From contig JAPSJU010000108.1 in assembly GCA_031178025.1 (NCBI GenBank), forward strand, positions 1 to 6,958: a stretch of DNA of 6,958 nt, read 5' to 3'. Below, in pieces: positions 1 to 5,796 of the stretch. The DNA is from Agromyces sp. (GTDB lineage Bacteria > Actinomycetota > Actinomycetes > Actinomycetales > Microbacteriaceae). The notes under the pieces are model-generated. The model saw only the letters and a list, made by a program, of their open reading frames with translations, was not told the origin of the DNA and searched no databases. How positions within the stretch are numbered: the stretch's first letter is position 1; the number at the start of each line of letters is the position of its first letter. The translations under genes were made by a program, and so were the position numbers.

Positions 1-107
1 TCGATCCGTTCGAAGTGCGCCGGATGCAACGGCAGCCGCTTCTCGTCGGGCTTGCTCGAGTGCGCCAGCACACCGAGGCGCAGCAATGGCGGTGCGAGGT
101 TCGACAT
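1..107 (-). CDS. N-terminal fragment of an AlaDH/PNT-type dehydrogenase, probably N5-(carboxyethyl)ornithine synthase (partial, cut by window edge)
   Basis: The reading frame starts at ATG 107..105 on the minus strand and stays open to the left edge, giving 35 codons. The stretch RLGVLAHSSKPDEKRLPLHP (from about residue 10) matches the start of the alanine dehydrogenase/transhydrogenase N-terminal fold: a first beta strand, then a lysine-rich loop and an 'E-K-R-x-P-x-H-P' motif. The LPLHP form is closest to my memory of N5-(carboxyethyl)ornithine synthase, which reductively condenses pyruvate with the side-chain amine of ornithine or lysine using NADPH. A GGGAAG ribosome-binding site at 119..114 sits 6 bases from the ATG and supports this start. 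The NAD(P)-binding domain lies outside the window, so alanine dehydrogenase or a saccharopine-dehydrogenase relative cannot be excluded. It is on the same strand as the deo operon but 159 bases beyond it, so it is probably a separate unit. Confidence 0.6.
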   Translation of the reverse strand, partial: MSNLAPPLLRLGVLAHSSKPDEKRLPLHPAHFERI

Positions 108-266
108 GGCTGACTTCCCGTCTGGGGCCCGGATCGGTGGGACTCGCCCGGGTCGGCCCGACGGCATCTGCGAGGAACCCGTCGTCGCCGAACCACCGGC
201 CCCGAGGTCGTCGGCCCGCTTCCGAGGCTACGCCATGCCGACGGCGGTCGTGATCGCTCCCCGCGG
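108..266. other. Intergenic gap with no recognisable gene
   Basis: This 159-base gap separates the end of the deo/aldehyde dehydrogenase operon from the next minus-strand gene. It holds the GGGAAG ribosome-binding site of that gene at 119..114. It is GC-rich with small inverted repeats (for example GTCGGCCCGAC), but there is no clear stem-loop followed by a T tract and no convincing -35/-10 pair. A promoter and a terminator are expected here from the gene order but could not be pinned down. Confidence 0.5.
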
Positions 267-1127
267 CTACCGCAGGCTCTTCGTGTGCCAGACCGTCTTG
301 GTCTCGGTGAAGGCGCTGATGCGCCCCAGGGCCGGCGCTGCGGCGTCGGGCCCCGATTCGGGGCGCAGGACCCGCTTCAACGTGTCGGCCGCCTCGATCT
401 CGAGCGAGATCCAGTCGAGATCGGCCGCGCCGACGAGGTCGAGGGCATTGACGTCGGCGTGGCTCGCCAGCCACGGTGCGATCTCGGCGGGGGCGCCGGT
501 GAGCACGTTGACGACGCCCTTCGGCACGTCGCTGGTGGCGAGGACCTCGGCGAGGCTGATCGCCGACAGCGGGAATCGCTCACTCGCGACGACGACGACC
601 GCGTTGCCCGCGACGAGGGCGGGGGCGACCGCCGACACGAGGCCCAGCAGCGAGGAGTCCTGTGGCGCCACGATCGCGACCACGCCGGTCGGCTCGGGCA
701 CCGAGATGTTGAAGTAGGGTCCGGCGACCGGGTTCGCGTTGCCCGCCACCTGGGCGAACTTGTCGGACCAGCCGGCGTACCAGACCCACCGGTCGACGGA
801 CTCGTCGACCTGCGCGGATGCCGCCGCGCGGGAGACGCCCTCGGCCTCCTCGATCTCGGCGATGAACTGGCCTCGGCGGCCTTCGAGCAGCTCCGCGATC
901 CGGTAGAGCACCTGCCCGCGGTTGTACGCCGTCGCACCCGCCCAGGCGGGGACGGCCGCGCGAGCCGCGACGATCGCGTCGCGGGCGTCCTTGCGCGACG
1001 CCTTCGCGGCGTTGGCGAGGAAGGCGCCGGAGCTCGAGACCACCTCGTAGGTGCGACCGGACTCGCTGCGAGGGAAGGCGCCCCCGATGTAGAGCTTGTA
1101 GGTCTTCGGCACGGCGAGGCGGCTCAC
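267..1127 (-). CDS. Truncated, non-catalytic aldehyde dehydrogenase-like protein (ALDH16 C-terminal-domain type)
   Basis: This 286-residue protein is ALDH-like but far short of the usual 480-500. Residues 10-236 follow the ALDH N-terminal NAD-binding half (YIGGAFPRSESG near 13, then AWAGATAYNRGQVLYRIAELL, VWYAGWSDK, the P-x-G-V-V-A-I-V-A-P strand near 146-155). The functional residues are gone: the PWN motif reads APQD (154-157), the cofactor lysine position reads VVVASERF (178-185), and there is no ELGGK and no catalytic cysteine segment. After residue 236 it jumps to a short tail, FTETKTVWH (273-281), resembling the C-terminal strand of ordinary ALDHs. The GTG start at 1127 overlaps the upstream stop by four bases (GTGA) and has GGGAGG at 1139..1134, six bases away, so the two proteins are translationally coupled. 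It is probably a structural or regulatory partner of the upstream enzyme, like the inactive second domain of ALDH16. Catalysis on its own is unlikely. Confidence 0.88.
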   Translation of the reverse strand: MSRLAVPKTYKLYIGGAFPRSESGRTYEVVSSSGAFLANAAKASRKDARDAIVAARAAVPAWAGATAYNRGQVLYRIAELLEGRRGQFIAEIEEAEGVSRAAASAQVDESVDRWVWYAGWSDKFAQVAGNANPVAGPYFNISVPEPTGVVAIVAPQDSSLLGLVSAVAPALVAGNAVVVVASERFPLSAISLAEVLATSDVPKGVVNVLTGAPAEIAPWLASHADVNALDLVGAADLDWISLEIEAADTLKRVLRPESGPDAAAPALGRISAFTETKTVWHTKSLR

Positions 1128-2707
1128 TTCGCGCCTCCCTTCTTCGTCGTCGCTGGTCGCGGTTCGGATCGTGCGTCGGAATGCGTTTCGCTCGCCGCGG
1201 CGGGGTCGGCCGACTCGATGGGGACGTGCGTTCCCGGAGCCACGCGGTGCGGCTCGGCGGACTGCCCGATCGCCGTCGGCGCCAGGTAGGCGGCGAGGCC
1301 GTGGCGGCCGCCCTCGCGACCGTAGCCGGACTCCTTGTATCCGCCGAAGGGGCTGGCGGGGTCGAACCGGTTGAACGTGTTCGCCCAGACCACTCCGGCG
1401 CGCAGCTGGTCGGCGACGGCGAGGATGCGGCTGCCCTTGTCGGTCCAGATGCCGGCGGACAGCCCGTAGGGCGTGTTGTTCGCCTTGGCGATCGCCTCGG
1501 CCGGGGTGCGGAACGTGAGCACCGACAGCACCGGGCCGAAGATCTCCTCCCGCGCGATACGGCTCGAGGTCTGCACGTTCGTGAAGATCGTCGGCGCGTA
1601 CCAGAACCCGTTCTCGGGTATCTCGCACGGCGCACTCCAGCGCTCGGCGCCTTCCGCGACGCCGACGTCGGAGAGTTCGCGGATGCGCTCGAGCTGCTCT
1701 CGGGAGTTGATCGCGCCGATGTCGGTGTTCTTGTCGAGCGGATCGCCCATGCGCAGCGTCGCGAGCCGCAGCTTCAGTCGCTCGACGACCTCGTCGTGGA
1801 CGTTCTCCTGCACGAGCAGTCGAGAACCCGCACAGCAGACATGGCCCTGGTTGAAGAAGATGCCGTTCACGATGCCCTCGATGGCCTGGTCGATCGGCGC
1901 GTCGTCGAACACGATGTTCGCCGCCTTGCCGCCGAGCTCGAGGGTGACCTTCTTGTCGGTGCCCGCGACCTGCTTCGCGATCGCGCGCCCCACGGCCGTC
2001 GATCCGGTGAACGCGACCTTGTCGACGCCGTCGTGGGAGACGAGCGCGGCCCCCGTGTCGCCGGCGCCCGTGATGATGTTCACGACACCCGGGGGCAGTT
2101 CCGCCTGCTGCAGGATCTCGGCGAAGATGAGCGCGGAGAGCGGCGTCGTCTCGGCGGGCTTCAGCACGACGGTGTTGCCCGCCGCGAGCGCCGGCGCGAT
2201 CTTCCACGCGAGCATGAGCAACGGGAAGTTCCAGGGGATGACCTGCGCGGCCACCCCGAGGGCGCGGGGGTTGGCGCCCAACCCCGCGTGATCGAGCTTG
2301 TCGGCCCAGCCTGCGTAGTAGAAGAACCACGCTGCGACGAGGGGCACGTCGACGTCGCGGGACTCCTTGATCGGCTTGCCGTTGTCGAGCGACTCGGCGA
2401 CGGCGAGTTCGCGGGCCCGCTCCTGCACGAGCCGCGCGATCCGGAAGAGGTACTTGCCGCGGTCGCGCCCCGACATCCGCGACCAGATGCGGTCGTAGGC
2501 GCGACGGGCCGCTGCGACCGCGACGTCGACGTCGGCGTCGTTCGCGCTCGCCACGGTCGCGAGGCGCTCCTCGGTCGCGGGCGAGATGGTCTGGAACGGG
2601 GTGCCCCGTCCGTCGACGAACTGCCCGTCGATGAAGAGGCCGTACTGCTCGCGGAGCGAGAGGATCGCCCGGGACTCGGGGGCGGGCGCGTACTCGAGGA
2701 AGCTCAT
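1124..2707 (-). CDS. Aldehyde dehydrogenase (NAD(P)-dependent), catalytic partner in the deoC operon
   Basis: This 527-residue, full-length ALDH has all key motifs: PWNFP with the oxyanion Asn160, KPAE with cofactor-binding Lys183, FTGSTAVG (232-240), LELGGK with general base Glu257, FFNQGHVCCAGSR with nucleophile Cys291, and EEIFGP with Glu388. The family oxidises aldehydes to carboxylates in the cytoplasm. Lying 10 bases downstream of deoC, it most likely oxidises the acetaldehyde that DeoC releases; this substrate is inferred. The ATG at 2707 has a weak GAGAG site 7 bases upstream. Two features are odd. The usual GQ-x-C context is GHVC. After GREGGRHGLAAY (463-474) the expected C-terminal strand (Y-T-x-x-K-x-V-W) is absent; instead the chain ends in a roughly 50-residue hydrophilic, Pro/Ala/Ser-rich, Lys-tipped tail. 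The missing strand motif occurs in the coupled downstream gene, so the pair resembles a split ALDH16. Confidence 0.95.
   Translation of the reverse strand: MSFLEYAPAPESRAILSLREQYGLFIDGQFVDGRGTPFQTISPATEERLATVASANDADVDVAVAAARRAYDRIWSRMSGRDRGKYLFRIARLVQERARELAVAESLDNGKPIKESRDVDVPLVAAWFFYYAGWADKLDHAGLGANPRALGVAAQVIPWNFPLLMLAWKIAPALAAGNTVVLKPAETTPLSALIFAEILQQAELPPGVVNIITGAGDTGAALVSHDGVDKVAFTGSTAVGRAIAKQVAGTDKKVTLELGGKAANIVFDDAPIDQAIEGIVNGIFFNQGHVCCAGSRLLVQENVHDEVVERLKLRLATLRMGDPLDKNTDIGAINSREQLERIRELSDVGVAEGAERWSAPCEIPENGFWYAPTIFTNVQTSSRIAREEIFGPVLSVLTFRTPAEAIAKANNTPYGLSAGIWTDKGSRILAVADQLRAGVVWANTFNRFDPASPFGGYKESGYGREGGRHGLAAYLAPTAIGQSAEPHRVAPGTHVPIESADPAAASETHSDARSEPRPATTKKGGAK
1128..1139 (-). 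promoter_or_regulatory. Ribosome-binding site deciding the GTG start of the truncated ALDH
   Basis: Minus-strand GGGAGG (1139..1134) lies six bases before GTG 1127, inside the last codons of the upstream aldehyde dehydrogenase. The upstream stop and this start share the four bases GTGA (1127..1124), a classic translational-coupling layout. The alternative GTG at codon 7 has no comparable site. Confidence 0.75.
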
Positions 2708-2717
2708 GTCAGGTCTC

Positions 2718-3725
2718 TCAGTCGATCGTCACGTAGTCGGCGCCGGAGTAGTGACCGGTCGACATCTTCTGGCGCTGCAGGAGCACGTCGTTCAGCAGGC
2801 TCGACGCGCCGAACCGGAAGAGGTGCGGCTGCAGCCATTCCTCGCCGACGGTCTCCGCCACGGTGACGAGGTACTTGATGGCGTCCTTCGACGCCCGGAT
2901 GCCGCCGGCGGGCTTCACGCCGATGCGCTGCCCCGTGGCCAGGTGCCAGTCCCGCACGACCTCGAGCATGAGGAGCGTCACCGGCAGCGTCGCAGCCGGC
3001 TGCACCTTGCCCGTGGAGGTCTTGATGAAGTCGCCGCCGGCGAGGATGGCGAGCCAGGAGGCACGGCGCACGTTGTCGTACGTCGCGAGCTCCCCCGTCT
3101 CGAGGATCACCTTGAGGCTCGCGCTCGAGCCGTCGGGTCGGCGGCAGGCCTCCTTCACCGCGGCGATCTGGTCGAACACGAGGCCGTAGCGGCCGGCGAG
3201 GAACGCGCCGCGGTCGATGACCATGTCGATCTCATCGGCGCCCGCGGCGACGGCCTCCGCCGTGTCCGCGAGCTTGACGTCGAGCGACGCGCGACCGCTC
3301 GGGAACGCCGTGGCGACGGCCGCGACCGAGATGAGCCCGGCGTCGGGGTCGCCGTGCGCTGCCCCCAGCGCGTCGACGGCGAACGGCACCATGTCGCCGT
3401 AGACGCACACTGCCGCGACCCGCGGCGTCGTGGCATCCGCCGGGTCGGGGTTCACCGCCTTGGCGACGAGCGAGCGCACCTTGCCCGGCGTGTCGGCACC
3501 CTCGAGCGTCGTGAGGTCGATGAGGGAGATGATCGTGTCGAGCGCCCGGCGCTTGGACGTGGTCTTGATCGAACGGGTGCCGAGGCCCGCCGCTCGCTGC
3601 TCGAGGCCCACTGCATCGACCCCGGCGATGCCGTGCAGGTAGCGCCGCAGGGTGGCGTCGTCTGGCTCGCCACCGAGCACGGCGAGCGCGCGCTCCCGGG
3701 CGGTGACGAGGGAGGTGCCTGACAT
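2718..3725 (-). CDS. deoC: Deoxyribose-phosphate aldolase (DERA)
   Basis: DeoC reversibly cleaves 2-deoxy-D-ribose-5-phosphate into glyceraldehyde-3-phosphate and acetaldehyde, the last step of deoxynucleoside breakdown. The 335-residue sequence has the class I aldolase barrel markers: LIDLTTLEG (68-76), ADEIDMVID with Asp167 (163-171), the Schiff-base loop DFIKTSTGK with Lys235, and VKPAGGIR with the second active-site Lys271. It is longer than the roughly 260-residue E. coli enzyme because of an N-terminal helical extension of about 50 residues, as in the longer animal and actinobacterial type. The ATG at 3725 has AGG eight bases upstream. It lies 53 bases after the regulator gene and 10 bases before the aldehyde dehydrogenase, so all four minus-strand genes probably share one transcript. 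No other deo genes (deoA, deoB, nupC, cdd) are in the window. Confidence 0.96.
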   Translation of the reverse strand: MSGTSLVTARERALAVLGGEPDDATLRRYLHGIAGVDAVGLEQRAAGLGTRSIKTTSKRRALDTIISLIDLTTLEGADTPGKVRSLVAKAVNPDPADATTPRVAAVCVYGDMVPFAVDALGAAHGDPDAGLISVAAVATAFPSGRASLDVKLADTAEAVAAGADEIDMVIDRGAFLAGRYGLVFDQIAAVKEACRRPDGSSASLKVILETGELATYDNVRRASWLAILAGGDFIKTSTGKVQPAATLPVTLLMLEVVRDWHLATGQRIGVKPAGGIRASKDAIKYLVTVAETVGEEWLQPHLFRFGASSLLNDVLLQRQKMSTGHYSGADYVTID

Positions 3726-3778
3726 GGTGGTGACCTGGCTTTCGTGTCGGTGTCGGAACGGGTCGCGGCGCGAGGCGC

Positions 3779-4729
3779 TCATCCGTCGAGGAGGTGGAGG
3801 GCCGTGGCCTCGTCGGTGACGAGGACCGTGCAGAGGCCGCTCGCGACGACGGCGTCGGCGACGGCGTGCTTGGCCGGGCCGGACATGACGGCGATCGCGA
3901 GCGGCGCACCGCGCAACTCGTCGAGGGTGAGCCCCACGGTGCGTGCATCGAGGGCGGGATCGACGATGTTGCCGTCGGAGTCGATGTACCGGCCGACGAC
4001 GTCGCCCACCGCGCCCTTCTGGACGAGCAGGTCGACGTCGGCCACCGACAGGTAGCCGCTCTCCACGTGGACGGAGCTGTGGTCCGCGGCCCCGGCGCTG
4101 AACAGGTACGCCTCGGCCGATCGCGCGAGCTCGATGACGCCCGCGACGACGCGGTCGGCCTCGATGGCCTCCTTCGTCTCGAGGCGCTCGAGGATGGCGG
4201 GGCTCGGCAGGAGCGTGGCGCTGCCCCCGCCCTTCTGCGCGATGCCGACGGCGGTCGCCGCCGCGGTGCCCGGCCGGCGGTTGAGGCTCACGCCGCCGTT
4301 GATCTGCACGACGTTGACCCCGGTCGCCCAGCCGTTGCGCAGGTGCTGGGAGATCTCGAAGAGCGTGCGGCCCCAGCTCACGCCGAGCGTGCGCGGTACG
4401 GGCCGCAGCGCGGTGAGGTAGTCGGCGGCTGCCTGGGCGGTGCGCTGCTGGAGCTCCTCGGGCGAGTGCACGCCCGCCGTGGAGACCACGATCGCGTCGC
4501 TCAGCCCGCGCTCCTCGCGGAGCCGGCGCTCGATGGGCAGGCGGCGTGCACGCGGGTGCAGGATCTCGATGCGGATGAACCCGCGCTGCTTCGCCTGGGC
4601 GAGGAGCCGACCGACCTTCCACCGGGTGAGGCGCAGCGCCTGCCCGATCTCGTCCTGGGTCTTGTTCTCCTCGTAATAGAGCTCGGCCGCCCGGATCGAG
4701 AGGAGTTCGTCGATCTCGTCCACACGCAT
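3779..4729 (-). CDS. SorC/DeoR-type sugar-binding transcriptional regulator (B. subtilis DeoR-like)
   Basis: The protein has 316 residues, close to the 310-330 typical of the SorC family that includes B. subtilis DeoR. An N-terminal helix-turn-helix spans about residues 14-50 (AAELYYEENKTQDEIGQALR, then TRWKVGRLLAQAKQRGFI). The rest is the sugar-phosphate-binding domain with family markers GVSWGRTL (116-123), QINGG (142-146), GAVGDVVGRYID (239-250) and TDEATALHLL (305-314). Such proteins bind palindromic operators and release or change on binding a phosphorylated sugar. Placed as first gene before deoC, it probably senses deoxyribose-5-phosphate or a related product; this is inferred by analogy with Bacillus. 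The ATG at 4729 is preferred over the in-frame ATG at 4786 because GGGGGAGG (4744..4737) lies 7 bases before it, homology begins there, and the promoter -10 falls between the two ATGs. Confidence 0.93.
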   Translation of the reverse strand: MRVDEIDELLSIRAAELYYEENKTQDEIGQALRLTRWKVGRLLAQAKQRGFIRIEILHPRARRLPIERRLREERGLSDAIVVSTAGVHSPEELQQRTAQAAADYLTALRPVPRTLGVSWGRTLFEISQHLRNGWATGVNVVQINGGVSLNRRPGTAAATAVGIAQKGGGSATLLPSPAILERLETKEAIEADRVVAGVIELARSAEAYLFSAGAADHSSVHVESGYLSVADVDLLVQKGAVGDVVGRYIDSDGNIVDPALDARTVGLTLDELRGAPLAIAVMSGPAKHAVADAVVASGLCTVLVTDEATALHLLDG

Positions 4730-4744
4730 CCTTCCGCCTCCCCC

Positions 4745-4773
4745 AGCGTAGGCAGCCGATCCCGCCTCGGCAA
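4745..4773 (-). promoter_or_regulatory. Candidate promoter of the regulator-deoC-ALDH operon
   Basis: On the minus strand, TTGCCG (4773..4768) and TACGCT (4750..4745) are separated by exactly 17 bases, a good match to the vegetative sigma consensus in high-GC DNA. Transcription would start near 4739, leaving a very short leader of about 10 bases before ATG 4729. The 16-bp palindrome is centred about 58 bases upstream of that start, near the place where B. subtilis DeoR binds its target relative to the start site. Confidence 0.55.
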
Positions 4774-4788
4774 CACTCGCTGGCAATG

Positions 4789-4804
4789 CTGCTCATATGA
4801 GCAG
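4789..4804. promoter_or_regulatory. Perfect 16-bp palindrome, candidate operator for the DeoR-like regulator
   Basis: CTGCTCATATGAGCAG is an exact inverted repeat with no spacer, centred between 4796 and 4797. It is an AT-containing island in GC-rich DNA, in the divergent gap between the regulator gene and the ROK kinase gene. It lies upstream of the minus-strand -35 and just upstream of, or touching, the expected -35 zone of the kinase promoter. That position would let one bound dimer or tetramer act on both. Binding by this regulator is inferred from position and symmetry only. Confidence 0.6.
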
Positions 4805-4828
4805 AGGGCACGCGACGTCGCGCGCGCC

Positions 4829-4840
4829 TATGCTGATGCC
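4829..4840 (+). promoter_or_regulatory. Candidate -10 element of the ROK kinase gene, probably a leaderless transcript
   Basis: TATGCT at 4829-4834 is followed after six bases by the ATG at 4841, so transcription would begin at or beside the start codon. No Shine-Dalgarno sequence is present before the ATG, which fits leaderless translation, common in actinobacteria. The -35 zone (about 4805-4811, GGGCA-like) is poor, suggesting weak or regulated activity. Confidence 0.45.
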
Positions 4841-5773
4841 ATGGGCCACGCGCTCGCACTCGCGATCGACCTCGGCGGCACCAAGGTCGAGGCCGCACTG
4901 GTCGACGACCGGGGCGTGCTGCTCGCCGGCTCCCGCCACCGACGTCCCACCGGAGCGGACGCCACGAGCGCCGGGCTCGAGGCGGCGGTGCACGAGGTCG
5001 TGGATGCGGCGCGAGCCGCCGTTCCTGCGGGGGTCCCGCTCCGCGGTATCGGCATCGGGGCCGCCGGTCCCATCGATGTCGATGGTGCGCTGGTGTCGCC
5101 GCTCAACGTGCCCGCGTGGCGTGACTTCCCGCTCGGGGCATCCGTCGCCGGTCGATCGCCGGACCTCCCCGTGACGCTGCGCATCGACGGACTCTGCATC
5201 ACGCTCGCCGAGCACTGGGTCGGCGCCGGTCGCGGCGTCGACAACCTGCTCGGCATGGTCGTCTCGACCGGGGTCGGCGGCGGACTCGTGCTCGGCGGGC
5301 GGGCGGTGCCGAGCCCGACGGGCAACGCCGGACATGTCGGCCACATCGAGGTCGGCGGGTTCGACGACCCCTGCCCCTGCGGAGGCAGCGGATGCCTCGA
5401 GGCGGTCGCCTCGGGCCCCCGCACGGTCGCGTGGGCTCGTGCGCGGGGCTTCACGGGCGAGACGGGCGAAGACCTCGCGATGGCGCACGCCGCCGGCGAC
5501 CGGGTCGCCCTCGAGGCGGTGCACCGGGCCGGCACGGCCATCGGCCGCGCGGTCGCCTCGGCGGCGAACCTGCTCGATCTCGACGTCGTCGCGATCGGCG
5601 GCGGCTTCTCCCGCGTCGCTCCAGCGCTCTTCGAGCACGCACGCGCGGCCCTCGCCGAGCGCGCCGGGTTCCCGTTCGTCACGCGCGTGCGCATCGTGCC
5701 GTCCGGACTCTCCGATGAAGGTCCGCTCATCGGGGCCGCGGCGCTCGTGCATCGGCCCGAGCTGCTGATCTGA
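4841..5773 (+). CDS. ROK-family sugar kinase, substrate unknown
   Basis: This 310-residue protein has the length and motifs of ROK (repressor, ORF, kinase) sugar kinases, without the N-terminal helix-turn-helix of the repressor members. Visible are the phosphate-binding DLGGTK (10-15), GIGIGAAGPID (69-79), STGVGGGLVLGG (142-153), the zinc site made by His168 with Cys178, Cys180 and Cys185 in CPCGGSGCLE, and the C-terminal IGGGFSR (252-258). Asp116 fills the catalytic-base position, but its setting is RIDGL rather than the usual E-N-D-A-N. The sugar-binding loop reads GNAGHVGH, with His165 where glucokinases have Glu. The sugar is therefore probably not plain glucose. ATG 4841 is chosen because homology starts there, although the frame is open far upstream. 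It diverges from the deo regulator, sharing a 111-base control region, so a role with deoxysugar or pentose use is possible but unproven. Confidence 0.88.
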   Translation: MGHALALAIDLGGTKVEAALVDDRGVLLAGSRHRRPTGADATSAGLEAAVHEVVDAARAAVPAGVPLRGIGIGAAGPIDVDGALVSPLNVPAWRDFPLGASVAGRSPDLPVTLRIDGLCITLAEHWVGAGRGVDNLLGMVVSTGVGGGLVLGGRAVPSPTGNAGHVGHIEVGGFDDPCPCGGSGCLEAVASGPRTVAWARARGFTGETGEDLAMAHAAGDRVALEAVHRAGTAIGRAVASAANLLDLDVVAIGGGFSRVAPALFEHARAALAERAGFPFVTRVRIVPSGLSDEGPLIGAAALVHRPELLI

Positions 5774-5796
5774 GCCCGATGCGGCGAGGCCTGCCG

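Noticed and set aside
52..717. 221-codon plus-strand open frame at the left end
   Set aside because: It runs antisense across the partial dehydrogenase start, the gap and the truncated ALDH, and shows only low-complexity translation.
1120..1145. Possible -1 programmed frameshift fusing the two ALDH proteins
   Set aside because: The AAGAAGGGAGG stretch has no canonical slippery heptamer, and stop/start overlap with a good ribosome-binding site is the simpler explanation.
1128..2330. Minus-strand frame of the truncated ALDH stays open for about 400 codons upstream of its GTG start, over the active ALDH gene
   Set aside because: The translated upstream part is Arg/Gly-rich shadow sequence with no homology; the open frame follows from high GC, and the GTG with its ribosome-binding site explains the real start.
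1181..2866. 561-codon plus-strand open frame opposite the active ALDH
   Set aside because: Composition is dominated by Arg, Gly, Asp and Val with no recognisable motif; it mirrors a confidently identified gene on the other strand.
4730..4786. In-frame ATG at 4786 as an alternative regulator start adding 19 residues
   Set aside because: The added residues are Ala/Gly-rich, lie across the promoter -35/-10 elements, and have no ribosome-binding site, whereas ATG 4729 has GGGGGAGG seven bases upstream.
3794..4840. Long plus-strand open frame leading into the ROK kinase, opposite the regulator gene
   Set aside because: The upstream translation is a low-complexity shadow of the regulator; kinase homology begins at 4841 with DLGGTK at residues 10-15.
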